Assembly (NCBI RefSeq): GCF_932526225.1
Contig: NC_064045.1
Coordinates: 6,370,998-6,434,997, forward strand
DNA: 64,000 nt
Direction of reading: 5' to 3'
Origin: Nematostella vectensis
Lineage: Eukaryota > Cnidaria > Anthozoa > Actiniaria > Edwardsiidae
Shown here: positions 33,618 through 45,400 of the stretch, in pieces
How the letters are laid out: each line of letters begins with the position of its first letter
How positions within the stretch are numbered: position 1 is the stretch's first letter
Position numbers and translations under genes: made by a program
The notes under the pieces: model-generated
Told to the model about the DNA's origin: nothing
Seen by the model: the letters and a program-made list of their open reading frames with translations, nothing else
The model's database searches: none

Positions 33618-34629
33618 TTGTTTAGACAAATTAGAACATGAATGATTTCAAATTTACTTTATTTGACTTCTCTGAAACATTAATTCTAGAAATTATATTC
33701 ATTACCTTATAAATCGATACTCTTTAATACTTTACAAAATTATGAAACTCAATCCTACTTTATATTTTCATACAGCTGATCTTAAAAAGGTTCTCCACCA
33801 AAATGCCAATGTCACGTGACTCCTAATACATGCGCTTTCGGTGAATGTAGTACAAGGTGTGCTAAAAGCTGTTACGGTGGATAGTTTACGGCGGTCTAAA
33901 TCCAAAATTACAGTGAAATTAAACTAATCCAAAAGGATCTTACGAGTGACATGACATTTGGGACATCGAAAATGTTTTTTTATGTAGACAACCTTTTGTT
34001 GAACAGCCGTGTCTTTGATAATTCAGTTTATGCATAGTGACATCTTTTTTTAAATAATGATGACTGTTTAGACATTTTATCAAGAGTGAAAGTCAATGAT
34101 TCTGAGCAGGATCTTTAACACGAGCTTCATGTTTGTGTGGACAGCTCTACACACATTCACTTTTAGAGAGTCCAGGTCCTTATCTCCCCTTTTCAAACCT
34201 TCAAGCACTTGTCGGGTTAGACAGTACAGTACCTCTATGAAGATCTCCACTTGAGATGAAGTAGTCACTTAAAGTTCGTAGATACTTTAGATTTGTTTTG
34301 AATATTATTTTTCAAAATGCAATTCTTCCTTTATTATTTAATACTCTAAAAAAATTGAGCTGTTTCAATTGTAGGATGGATGCAAATTCACTTTGATCAT
34401 AGCGGATCTAATTCACTACGTTTGCATTGGGTTTCATAGCCTGAGAAACTGTATGTCATCAAAGTCGGATTGCCGGCTTTAATAGATAGTGGCTGGTAGA
34501 AATCTAAAAGGTGGTAGTCTAAGAGAAGTACAGTACCATTGAAGCTTTAAACACGGTATTACTTATGTTAATCTTAGCCAAATTTTTTTAGCCAAGTTTA
34601 GTGTTATCATGGCGTCTTGCTAATTGTGA

Positions 34630-37411
34630 TCATAGCCCCATTTTCTCTGCTTCTTTAGACTCGAAGAATGTGTAGGAGAGTGTTATCGTGTCCACCTTGG
34701 CCATGGCAGGGTCTTCAGTGAACTCAGGGTCAATGTAGAAAAATACTGGCATGTCCACTTGTTCATTGGGGTTGAGGCGTTGCTCTTCAAAACAGAAGCA
34801 CTAGAAAAAATGTTGAAGTGAGAAAAAAACCTGAAGAAGTCTTCAGTCCATATCATAACCTTTCGCTTAAAGTCATCCAACAAAAAGAGTAATAGATACT
34901 GTAAGCTATAAGATCTTAAAAAAAATTGAATTAAATTGATGCAATTTTTTTAGATTTCTTTTGTTTTGTCAGGAAAATATCAAACAACGCATTTTCCTTT
35001 AAAATAGGAGATGTCCATAGCCCAAAATATTTATTGATGGTTTTGTAATGCAATACTACCCACAATGAACAATAAAACCATTGTCTTTAAATGCTTTGTT
35101 GCTAAATTTTGCAGGCTCATTTTGGTAAGTTAAGTAATTAGCACCTACTTGACAAGGTTGAGAAATAAAGATGATGGGAAAATCTGCAACCCCCATCTTC
35201 AGCAAAATTTGGAATACATCCCTATGTTCTTTGTTTGAAATCTCAATCTTTGTCAAAAACATCTCAAAACGAGCCTTCAATTTCACAGCCTTTTTTCCCT
35301 AATGATGACCAAAATCTTTCAATATTACAGATTTTTGTTTACTTGTGAGAACACACATGTTTCACTATCTATAGAACCCAGATACCATTTGATAAAAATA
35401 AATAAATAAATAAAAATACTTCATGTGGATCTATCAAATCTGAAAGGTTATTTGGACCTTTATCACATCAGGAAGTATAGGTCTGGTGTACAAAATCTAG
35501 CTTTTTTACAGCATATTTACTAACCAAAAAAAAAACTGGAAACATTGTGCCATGTGACATGTGTGTCCATGTATTCTACGTATCACATTCTTAGTCTGCC
35601 TATTCCATTGTGTCTGTCTGTCCATCTTTTTGTCTCTGTCTGTCTGTCTCTCTTCTTGTCTGTCTGTCTGTCTGTCCACAGTGTCTGTCTGTCTGTTTGA
35701 CTGTCTATCTGTCAATCTGCCTGTTTCTCAGTATTTCTGTCTGCCGACCATCAACTGTAAGGATAGACTATTGTTTGAAATACCTGTATCTTGTTAAAGT
35801 ACTGCCCAGCCTCAAAAGGTATAACATTGTATGTGGAGATGCCAGTGATGGCTGTATCCGTGGCATTGGTGGCGGTGTAGAAAGCAAGGGCCGTCTCACC
35901 AGGGGCTACCTGGAAAACATAAACCATGTGAATTAACAGAAACCAGGAAAACATACAAATACCATGTGAATTGACAAAGACCAAAAAAACATACATATAC
36001 CATTGGAATTAACAGAGATCAGGAAAACGTAAAAAATCATGGCAATTAAAAAGAGACCTGAAAAAAACATACAAACACTATGGCACTTAAACAGTGACCA
36101 GGAAAAACATTCAAGAGTTAAAACTGATTTTATTGTTGTTAATTGTGTTGTAATTAATTGTGCAGAACCAGCCCTTGGTTAGCCACTAGCCTGGGTCTCC
36201 TATGCTTACACACAGGTTCTAACTTTATGTTACAATATTTATTCATCAAAAGGAACTTGTCATTGGATGTCAAAATATTATAATCAAAACTACCTCATCA
36301 GAATATATTAAATGGCTAGGATTCAATTCTATTATGGCAGTTGAAAGAGCCCTTTTACAGTAGGTGCTATTATTTATGGCATGTTTTTTATAAGACCTAC
36401 CCTGACTTCTGACTGCTGTGGTTTAAACTTCCACTGCATAGTTGAACTGGTATCTGCATTGAACCTTATTCTTAGCGATCTTTCTGGCTTTCTCTCCATC
36501 TTTTCAAGCTTTTCACCCGATTCAGCTTGCTTGACAGTCCCACCTAAGCCAGATGCCTAAAAACAAAACCATATAAAAAAAATTATAAAAAGAAAATATA
36601 AGAAAAAACGAACTAGTTGGATTTCCGTAATCCACAGATTATGGTATATGCCAAAATCTACCATCCATGAACCTATTTAATTCCCCCCTCCTTACTGTCC
36701 CCCCTGGGTAATGTAAAACTCATTATATCGAACATTTGTGCTTAATTGTTCATCTTTCTTATGTGTTTGGAGTTTGGAGCTGATTTTTAGAAAACAAAAA
36801 AAACAAATTTCAGTGTCTCTGTTGTGACTCATTTTATTGTAAATCTAGAAACATATACTTATTTATAGAATATTTCACTTGGCAGCCCGCGAGGGAAGGG
36901 TAAAGGTTAAACCCCCATGCCCTCCCTCCACTCATTACTGACCAGGGGAGAGGAGGGAGGTTAAACACCCCCAAACAATGCATTCCCTGGACTTATTCCG
37001 GAACAATCTCTATCGATCCCTTTAACAACAACTTACTTGGCAGTAAAGCCTGTAAAGAGGGACAGCAGCATACGAACAGCCAAGCACCGTTACCGCCACG
37101 GCCGCTATGTAAATAGATGTGGTCTTGTTCCTCAACACACTCCCAGGCCGGAGAGAGGCAGACCGAGTATTGCAACGTAAGACTGGATTCGACTTGGACA
37201 AGGGAAACACACCAGCGCTTCTACCAGGCCATATTCCTGTAGGCAAACCAGCCCTTATACTCTGCTGCTGCAAAAAAGCGACGCCCCTTGTCTGATTAAT
37301 CAGAGACCACGTCCCGCACAGACTCCTCTTGTTCGATCTTATTCTGTTCAGACTTTGAAAAACATGTCGCGAAGTCCCGTTTCCAAAAAACTTCGTTAAA
37401 AACCAGCTCAT
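34630..37411 (-). CDS. COX11: Cytochrome c oxidase assembly protein COX11 (mitochondrial)
   Basis: COX11 is a copper chaperone of the inner mitochondrial membrane that delivers copper for the CuB site of COX1. Four exons, 37037-37411, 36401-36556, 35784-35909 and 34630-34800, join in phase to 275 residues, the family's usual length. The first ~95 residues are rich in Arg, Ser and aromatic residues with almost no acidic ones, as in a mitochondrial targeting sequence. One membrane segment follows (about 99-120, SIYIAAVAVTVLGCSYAAV), then YRLYCQ with a conserved cysteine. The copper domain contains WKFKPQQ, GETALAFYTA and FEAGQYFNKIQ. The copper-binding CFCF lies at 220-223, followed by PVFFYIDPEF and LSYTFFE. 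The acceptor of exon 3 is next to a degenerate tandem array. A possible poly(A) signal lies near 34330-34335. Confidence 0.97.
35585..35730. repeat. (TCTG)n microsatellite in COX11 intron 3
   Basis: Imperfect TCTG repeats, including TGTCTGTCTGTCTGTCTG, lie about 55 bases from the exon 3 donor. Confidence 0.9.
35905..36120. repeat. Degenerate ~38-bp tandem array next to the COX11 exon 3 acceptor
   Basis: About five units such as CATGTGAATTAACAGAAACC followed by AGGAAAACATACAAAT. On the minus strand the real acceptor is ATGTTTTCCAG|GTAGCC and the units read ATGTTTTCCTGGTTTCTG, so the unit looks like a diverged copy of the 3' splice site region. Confidence 0.65.
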
Positions 37412-37740
37412 TTTGACACTTTAACTTCGGCTCTTTCACATAGTATCCTTGGTATGAGATATAGATGGGATTGTTGTCAAATTTTTGACGATAGAAAGTT
37501 TAGCTTACGTAATCCGCCATTTTGATTCTCGTCGTTCTGGCTTGGAAGCCTGGTCATCTGATTTACCACAGGTATACCGTATTTGTTTGTAATAACAAAT
37601 TCCGCGAAAATGTCAAGAGCTCAATTTTTTTTTCCTCGAGAATGTTATAAAACATTACAATTTTTTTAGAAAAACGCATCATTTTTGCTTGACTTTGATT
37701 TCAAACAGTTATACGTCAAAAACGCGAGACAAGTCTCATT

Positions 37741-38752
37741 TTTTAACACATTGACCCCTCAACCGGCCTGTACCGGCTTTGGGAAGTACCCACAACCCAA
37801 AAAATTCATAAATGCAAACTAAACACAACAAGATGAAGATACTCAGGCATCAGTCTAAGGGATAAATGGTCTTGAAGATATGCATCCAACCAAGGTGTTG
37901 GCAACTACTCTTAAGCCAAATAATAGCACAGGTTCTTTGACAAATTTCAAATCGAACAAGGAAAGAAAAACAGAATCACCCCTCTCAATAAAACGCTCAA
38001 AATACAACACAAGGGAGAGAGATCAGCAAACACAGCTCAAGACATAAATAGATACCTTTATTCTGATCCTCCAGGTACATTTCCTTGGCCTCAAAACACA
38101 ATGTCCATTCCTTGAAGGATTGAACAACCACAAAAATATCTTTACGTATTGCAAAGCATTCTGGGAGATCCAGGGAAAAATTCACGAGGGAAGGGCAAGT
38201 CAACACTCCTCTCCCCAGAGTCAGATGTTTTTTTTATAAGACTTTTCACCCCGAAGCCAAACAAATCAATTACAGGCCATACAGACCCAGAATAGCAGTG
38301 TAAACAATTTTGGAATCAATTTGGTTCCAGAAAAGACAGCATTTAGGAGAGCTGTGGTGATTCATCAGAAAATTATTTTCTCATCCAGGCAAAGCCAAAC
38401 AAGAAAAAATCATCATGAATCCACCTTTGCTTGCAAATATCCATAAGCAAAGCACTCAATTATGCCCCAAAAGACTTCATGATGTCCTGAGACACTCTCC
38501 TAATATGCTCATAGCTGTATTTTCGATGAAAAATACAAGCAACCATCAACTTGTGCTGGCTTCAGCACAACGACGAGGGATTAAAAGTGGGGACCGCAAA
38601 GCACTGTTGGAAAGCTTGGATACCGCTGACTAGGTGCAGCTGTGTTTGACTTTGACGGGCTGTATAAAACTCAGAATAGGGGGGGAGGTATCTGTTTTCA
38701 GTCTGTTTTTTTGTAAATTCAGCTCAAAAATAGCCAGGAGTCAATGGGTTAA
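37741..38752. mobile_element. Non-autonomous DNA element, about 1 kb, between COX11 and WDR90
   Basis: Inverted ends: TTAACACATTGACCCCT on the left and AGGAGTCAATGGGTTAA on the right. The interior has no transposase that I can recognise. The only open frames are short and featureless. Confidence 0.55.
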
Positions 38753-39442
38753 ACAACTATTAAAATAATTACTCCTCCGTTATTTGCAATCGATTCCTTA
38801 TTACAGGAAATTCTGGCGACGTGAACATTCAACGATTTGGGGGGATAAGATTTCATGTAAATCAAAATAAATAAAATATTGGGCTTGTTCTGTTGTATGA
38901 GCATTTGGCATGGCAATCGTCAAAAGAAATACAAAAATGTCCAGCTCAACATGACATTTATTGAGTGTTCTTAAGAATCTATACATAACTATACAAATGG
39001 TTTATTTTCACGAGGTCACACCATTAACAACCAAGTAATAGATCTTGATTTCCACTAGAAGACATGTACAAGAGAACAGAACTGCTTGATTTTCTTAAAC
39101 CTGCGTTTGATCGGCTCGAGCTTTAGAGCCCAAATCGATCTAAACAGCTAGTTACCATCGATTCTCTAAACGGCACTCTTGAGCGATCACTGTCTATTCA
39201 CAAAAGCGAGAGCACCACGTTTTTATATTTGTATAAATGCCTTTTCACGCTAAAGAAAACAGAATTTTGGTTAGTGAAAACGTTATTTTGCAGACGTAAG
39301 CGTGTTCTAGTTTGCAGATTTTGTTGTTGTTGTTTTCTTACAAGTGGTTCCATTATCCCTATCAACTCGATCATCGGGATGCAATGCTTCTGATGACGTC
39401 ATCATGTTACAACAATTTCGCTCCATCAGATAGGGCACACAT

Positions 39443-42400
39443 TTACACCACCACATTCCATATAAGGACATCACCATGACTACACGTGTACAAAAGGTGG
39501 CCGGAGGGAGAGAATCGAACTTCGCTGACGGCGTCAGAGTGGCCCGTGAAGTCCTGAAAGCTGCCTTCATTGTAATCCATCAGCTTGATTAAACGCTCTG
39601 GAAGAAAAAGAAAAATAGAAATCATTTGTAATCATCGGAATGACAACCAAACGTCATCATCATCGTCATTATCACCATCACGAATCATTATCATTATCAC
39701 CATCACTACAACAATCAACATCACTACAACAACCACCACCACGAGCATCATCATCATCATCACCATAACTGCCATCACCACATCGATCATCATAATTAAC
39801 CATTAATCATCATCACCATCACCATCACTGCCATCACCACATCGATCATCATAATTAACCATTAATCATCATCACCATCACTGCCATTACCACATCGATC
39901 ATCATAATTAACCATAATCACCATCACTGCCATCACCACATCGATCATCATAATTAACCATTAATCATCATCACCATCACCATCACTGCCATCACCACAT
40001 CGATCATCATAATTAACCATTAATCATCATCACCATCATCACCATTATCACCATCGCTGCCATCACCACATCGATCATCATAATTAACCATTAATCACCA
40101 ACACCATAATAATAATCACCACCACGATCATTACCACCACAATTATCCCGATCACATCAGCACCACCAACAATGAGTGCAAGAACAACCAATGTTTTATA
40201 TTTGCGGGTACTTGATTGGCAGGTGAGTGCACTAGAGTGGCTTACCTTGTGTGCCGATGGCGATAAGATGTCCTTTAGGAGAGATGTCCAAAGACAAAGC
40301 CCAGTGGGTCAGGGCCGCAGTCCGGACAACCTGATGGACAAAAGCACAAACACGACGGTAACCACTTTTCGAGTCATTGGACAACGCTTGTGCTAAAGAG
40401 AAATACCGAGAGTGCTAGATAGAAATACCAAGAGTGCTAGATAGAAATACCAAGAGTGCTAGATAGAAATACCAAGAGTGCTAGATAGAAATACCAAGAG
40501 TGCTAGATAGAAATACCAAGAGTGCTAGATAGAAATACCAAGAGTGCTAGATAGAAATACCAAGAGTGCTAGATAGAAATACCAAGAGTGCAAGAAAGAA
40601 ATACCAAGAGTGCTAGATAGAAATACCAAGAGTGCTAGATAGAAATACCAAGAGTGCTAGATAGAAATACCAAGAGTGCTAGATAGAAATACTAAGAGTG
40701 CTAGATAGAAATACCAAGAGTGCTAGATAGAAATACCAAGAGTGCTAGATAGAAATACCAAGAGTGCTAGATAGAAATACCAAGAGTGCTAGATCGAAAT
40801 ACCAAGAGTGCTAGATAGAAATACCAAGAGTGCTAGATGGAAATACCAAGAGTGCTAGATAGAAATACCAAGAGTGCTAGATAGAAATACCAAGAGTGCT
40901 AGATAGAAATACCAAGAGTGCTAGATAGAAATACCAAGAGTGCTAGATAGAAATACTAAGAGTGCTAGATAGAAATACCAAGAGTGCTAGATAGAAATAC
41001 CAAGAGTCACGGAGTTGTTATCGATCAATTTTCGGATAAAAAAGGAATATTCGCGATATATAGTCTGATCGGAGGATGTTTGGAAGCATTGAGTGAAAAT
41101 AACCGTCATGGGTGCAGGAAGTGATTGGACAGCAATCGTGACAAGTTGTGATAATTTCGGGATGGGTTCCTCGGGGAGGGATCGGATAGCAATCTTGACG
41201 ATGTGTGATGAAATCGGTTCGGGAAGTGACGGGATAGCAATCGTAACTAGTTGAGATAATATCTGAATGGGTTCGGTAAGTGGTTGGATAGCAATTGCGA
41301 CGAAGTGTGATGATATCAGGATGGGTTCGGTAAGTGATCGGATAGCAATCGTGACAATGTGTGATGGTTTTGGGAAGTGATCGGATAGGAATCATTACGA
41401 TGTGCGTTTATGTCGGGAAATGATCGGAAAGCAATCGTGATGATGTCTTGATATCGGGGTGGGTTCGGAAAGTGATCGGATAGCAATCGTGACGATGTGT
41501 GAGAATTTCGGGAAGTGATCGGATAGCAATCGCGAGGTTTACCTTGCGCTGTGCGAGGCTGTAGAAGTGGACGACTCTCTGCATACTGTATCCTGTGAAC
41601 ACGATGATGTCCGGGTCACTCGGAGAGAAGCGCGCTAGACTCGGCGGCAACTTGCTGTACTCGCCCTGAGGAATCGCAAAAATGAAACTAAAGATACTTT
41701 AGCCGCATTTTAGTTTCTCGATTTTCAAATGAATTGGCATTGCGCAAAACTTATTACTCCATGCGTAAAATGATGATTAATGCCCCTGGAAACTTGAAAC
41801 ACATCTAATAGAAATAGGCCCGCATGCAGCTACCGAGCATGTAGCTACTACAGAGCAAAAATAAACTCCAGCTAATTGAACCTAACTTTGTTAAACTGTT
41901 GTACACGTTCAGTAGAGCGCAGCTAATTTGTGTGGTGTTGCAGTACTACGAAGTCATTATTACGCGTTGTAGAGTATTCAAAATACCGGATATGATTTAC
42001 GCAGAGCCTTCCCATCAGGCGCTATGGCCGGAGAAGGGAACGTCAACCAATCAACAAGCTCGCAGAAATCCTTGGACCAATCAGCACTCCAGACGCTGAC
42101 CCGACTGTCGGCACTGGCGGCAAGCCACATAAGGGGGCATGTTAGCCTGTACTGCTCGTCCTGACACAAGAACGAGTAAAAACAGTCAACACATAAGAGG
42201 GACAGTGCAGTTCTATCATTCAAAGTGTAGTCCCCACCTCCCTAACCAACCATACCACGGAGGGAATTAACGGGGGTCGGTGTACGGGGTTTTTCTGTGC
42301 CAATTTCCATAGGTTAAAAACTCGCTTCTCCGCAATGAATTTTAATCCCAGGGGTTTAAGGTCCTTTTTGATACGTAGTCTGGTCAACTTAAAATCCCCA

Positions 42401-45400
42401 AAATTAACGGGTGTTTTCTGGAATCAGACATAGTATTAGTCTAGTCCGAGTAATCACCCAATGAGTCTCTACCCTCTCTCATCCGAGTTTTACATGGGAA
42501 CAATGAGTTCTAATAGTAACCTGTTGGTAGCTTACTTTGACAGCTGACACGTGGAGGTCTGTGATTGGTACACCTTTGTGGTCGTTAAGGAGACGCACTG
42601 TCAGCCCTGTCGATGGGCTGCTGATGGCTAGCACGCCGTCGGAGCCGCCGCTGATAACCACGTGACCTGGAAGATAAGACGAAGGCTTACATAACGTGGC
42701 AAATTTAACCGTGGAAATCGGACCCGATTTGCCGACACCGCTACGCTCGATTGATCGGAAGAGAAAGAAAATATGGTTGAACCACTTTACTGCAAACATG
42801 GTGTACGAGCAAGTGCTTGCCGTTTTGGTCGGCATCGAGGGCGAGGAGTTAACTGGATATTTTGTCAAGAAGTCAATATTACTAGGAAAAAACAAAGAAG
42901 ACCTCGTGCGCCCTTACCATCAACGGAGAATCCAATGACGGTGACTGCGCAGGCGTGAGGCTGCATCTTCATAAACATCTCCACCTTGCCTAGATCAAAC
43001 ATGCGAACTGTGCCGTCACTATACCCTGCCGCACAGTGGGAGGGGTGGATTGCACTCTGGCTATTGTCCCCGGGTGCCTTGGGATGGACTGTTGCTACAG
43101 TAGTGCCGTCGTTGGTGAGGGACTTCGTGGGTGTGGCTGGAGGAATGGGGCAGAAGGCGACGCAATTGCAGCTCTGGGGAATTAAGGAGTAAATTAATTT
43201 AGCCAGAGGTCTGAAGGGGAGGGGTAACTGGTTGAGGCGAGGATGGGGTAGAACCGTCAGTGTTCATAGGGGACAGACAGCTCTATTAAATGACCCTTGT
43301 ACATTGTCCAAGATAGAGAAAAGCTAAACCTTGTCGGGAGACTGGGGAGGGGGTATGGAGGGGGTATGTAGGTGTGAAAAAAGAAAGTGAGGCCTCAACC
43401 TCTGAAATCATTTATTTGTTACTGCTTTGTAATCTTACGGCTATATCATAAAATCCAAGTTTATACCCCACCTGCCCTACGACTTGGCACATGTTATACC
43501 CCACCTACCCTATGACTTGGAACATGTTATACCCCACCTGCCCTACGACTTGGCACATGTTATATCCCACCTACCCTACGACTTGGAACATGTTATACCC
43601 CACCTGCCCTACGACTTGGAACATGTTATACCCCACCTGCCCTATGACTTGGAACATGTTATACCCCACCTGTCCTCGCATGGTATATCCTACCTGTCCT
43701 ACGACCTGGAACTGCATATGCTCTAAGTTATCCGTGGTCCACAGATGAAGCACGCCATCTTTGGCGCATGTTGCAAAATACTTGTCATCTGAACCGCTGA
43801 ACACAATATTTGTGATCTGAAAATATTCGATGTCAATATATAGTAATCAATGACGTCATACCACCCGGCAATATACAACCATTGATGACGTCATAACACC
43901 TGGCCATGTACAACCACCGACGTCATACCACGTGGCCATGTACAGCCACCGATATCGTTATAACACCTGGCCATGTACAACCACCGATGACGTCATACCA
44001 CCTGGCTACGTACAGCCATCGATGACGTCATACCACGTGACCATCTCTTGCGCCCCCCCTTGACACCCGCATGATATTATACTGTATGCTACAGCTGATG
44101 CGCTTTACCTGTTCAGCATGACCGCTGACCAGTCGAATACTTGTCCTCTCGCTCCAGTTGATGTACCACAGGGTACCCGATGCGGTTCCAACAATACCCT
44201 TCGAATAAAAAAGTGATTGGCTCACGGTTACACGCGGTCTCGGAAACACACGGTCATAGCAAATTTTATAGAACACATCTGAATACCGTTTGTTAAGCGA
44301 GAAATATGCCATTGAAAAATATCAACACAGAAATTTTTTCAACATATAATGCAGGGGCCGGTTCCTGAAAAGTCAGATAAATTTATCTGCCGATAGAACT
44401 TATCCGTAGGTTAAATTTGCTTAGCGATGGATAGCTATCTGACCGATAAAATCTGGTTCCTGAAAGCAAAGTTATCCCTCCATTGACGCCAACTTGAAAT
44501 TAACAGCTTCAGTTTCACATATTGGACTCGCTTAATGTCTTGGGATTAATTAGGACTTGTTTATTCAAGCAAAAATACGAAAAACGCCAAAACCCACCGA
44601 GCGCCATTTTGAATCACCACAGGCTTCCCAACTTGTCATTTGCAACCAATATAATATAAGCGCTAATGATCATCTTCGAGCGACACCCTAGCACTTATAT
44701 GACTAGATAAATGTTGGAGAGTTTTAAATCTAGTTTAATTTGACGTTTTTCTCTGTTTAATACCCCAATTCTACGAGGTTTGAATTTTATTTCCAAGCTT
44801 GGGAGCCCTGTGTTAGCTCATCCGCCATCTTGGATTACATGACTTATCGGCAGATAGCTAACTTTATCTGCTACTTTATCAGAGGATAACTTTATCGGCT
44901 GTTTCAGGAACCCAATTTATCTACGGATAGATTTATCTGAGCTTTCAGGAGCCGGCCCCAGAAGATCTAGAGGTCATACTAGAGGTTTCAGTATCAGCGT
45001 CTCTACTCACAGTTTCAAGGACGTCATCAAAGCTGGTGGAAATAATGGCCCCATCAAGAACCATCTCATCCTCCATTGTTAGACTGTCACTCGATAACCT
45101 GAAACACAACGTTGAAACACAGACCGTTTCATTAAATAGCCTTTCGGCATAAACACTTTTAAACTCTTCATACAAGATAAACAGGCTCTTATTCAGAAAT
45201 TATCGGTTTGTTCTGAGAGCAGGGTAAGAATAAATTGCACAAATCAAGGTCAATAAAACGGCGCTCTCACACGTACATATTCCAGTTGCAACTTGTCTCG
45301 CAAAAAAACTATTGCAAGTCGCATGCGCCATGTCACACATGACGTTTTCCCTGCGACTTGAAGAAATTTGTTGCGGAAAGAAGAAAAACTTTCTACTTTT

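Noticed and set aside
34080-34268. 62-codon minus-strand frame after COX11
   Set aside because: The composition looks protein-like, but I see no family match, and it lies in the COX11 3' flank where no exon is needed. It is left as unproven.
35506-35936. Cys/Leu/Ser-rich frames in the (TCTG)n tract
   Set aside because: Microsatellite read-through. Only the COX11 exon at 35784-35909 is coding there.
38415-38633. 72-codon plus-strand frame between COX11 and WDR90
   Set aside because: It falls inside the inverted-repeat element at 37741-38752, has no domain and no coding context.
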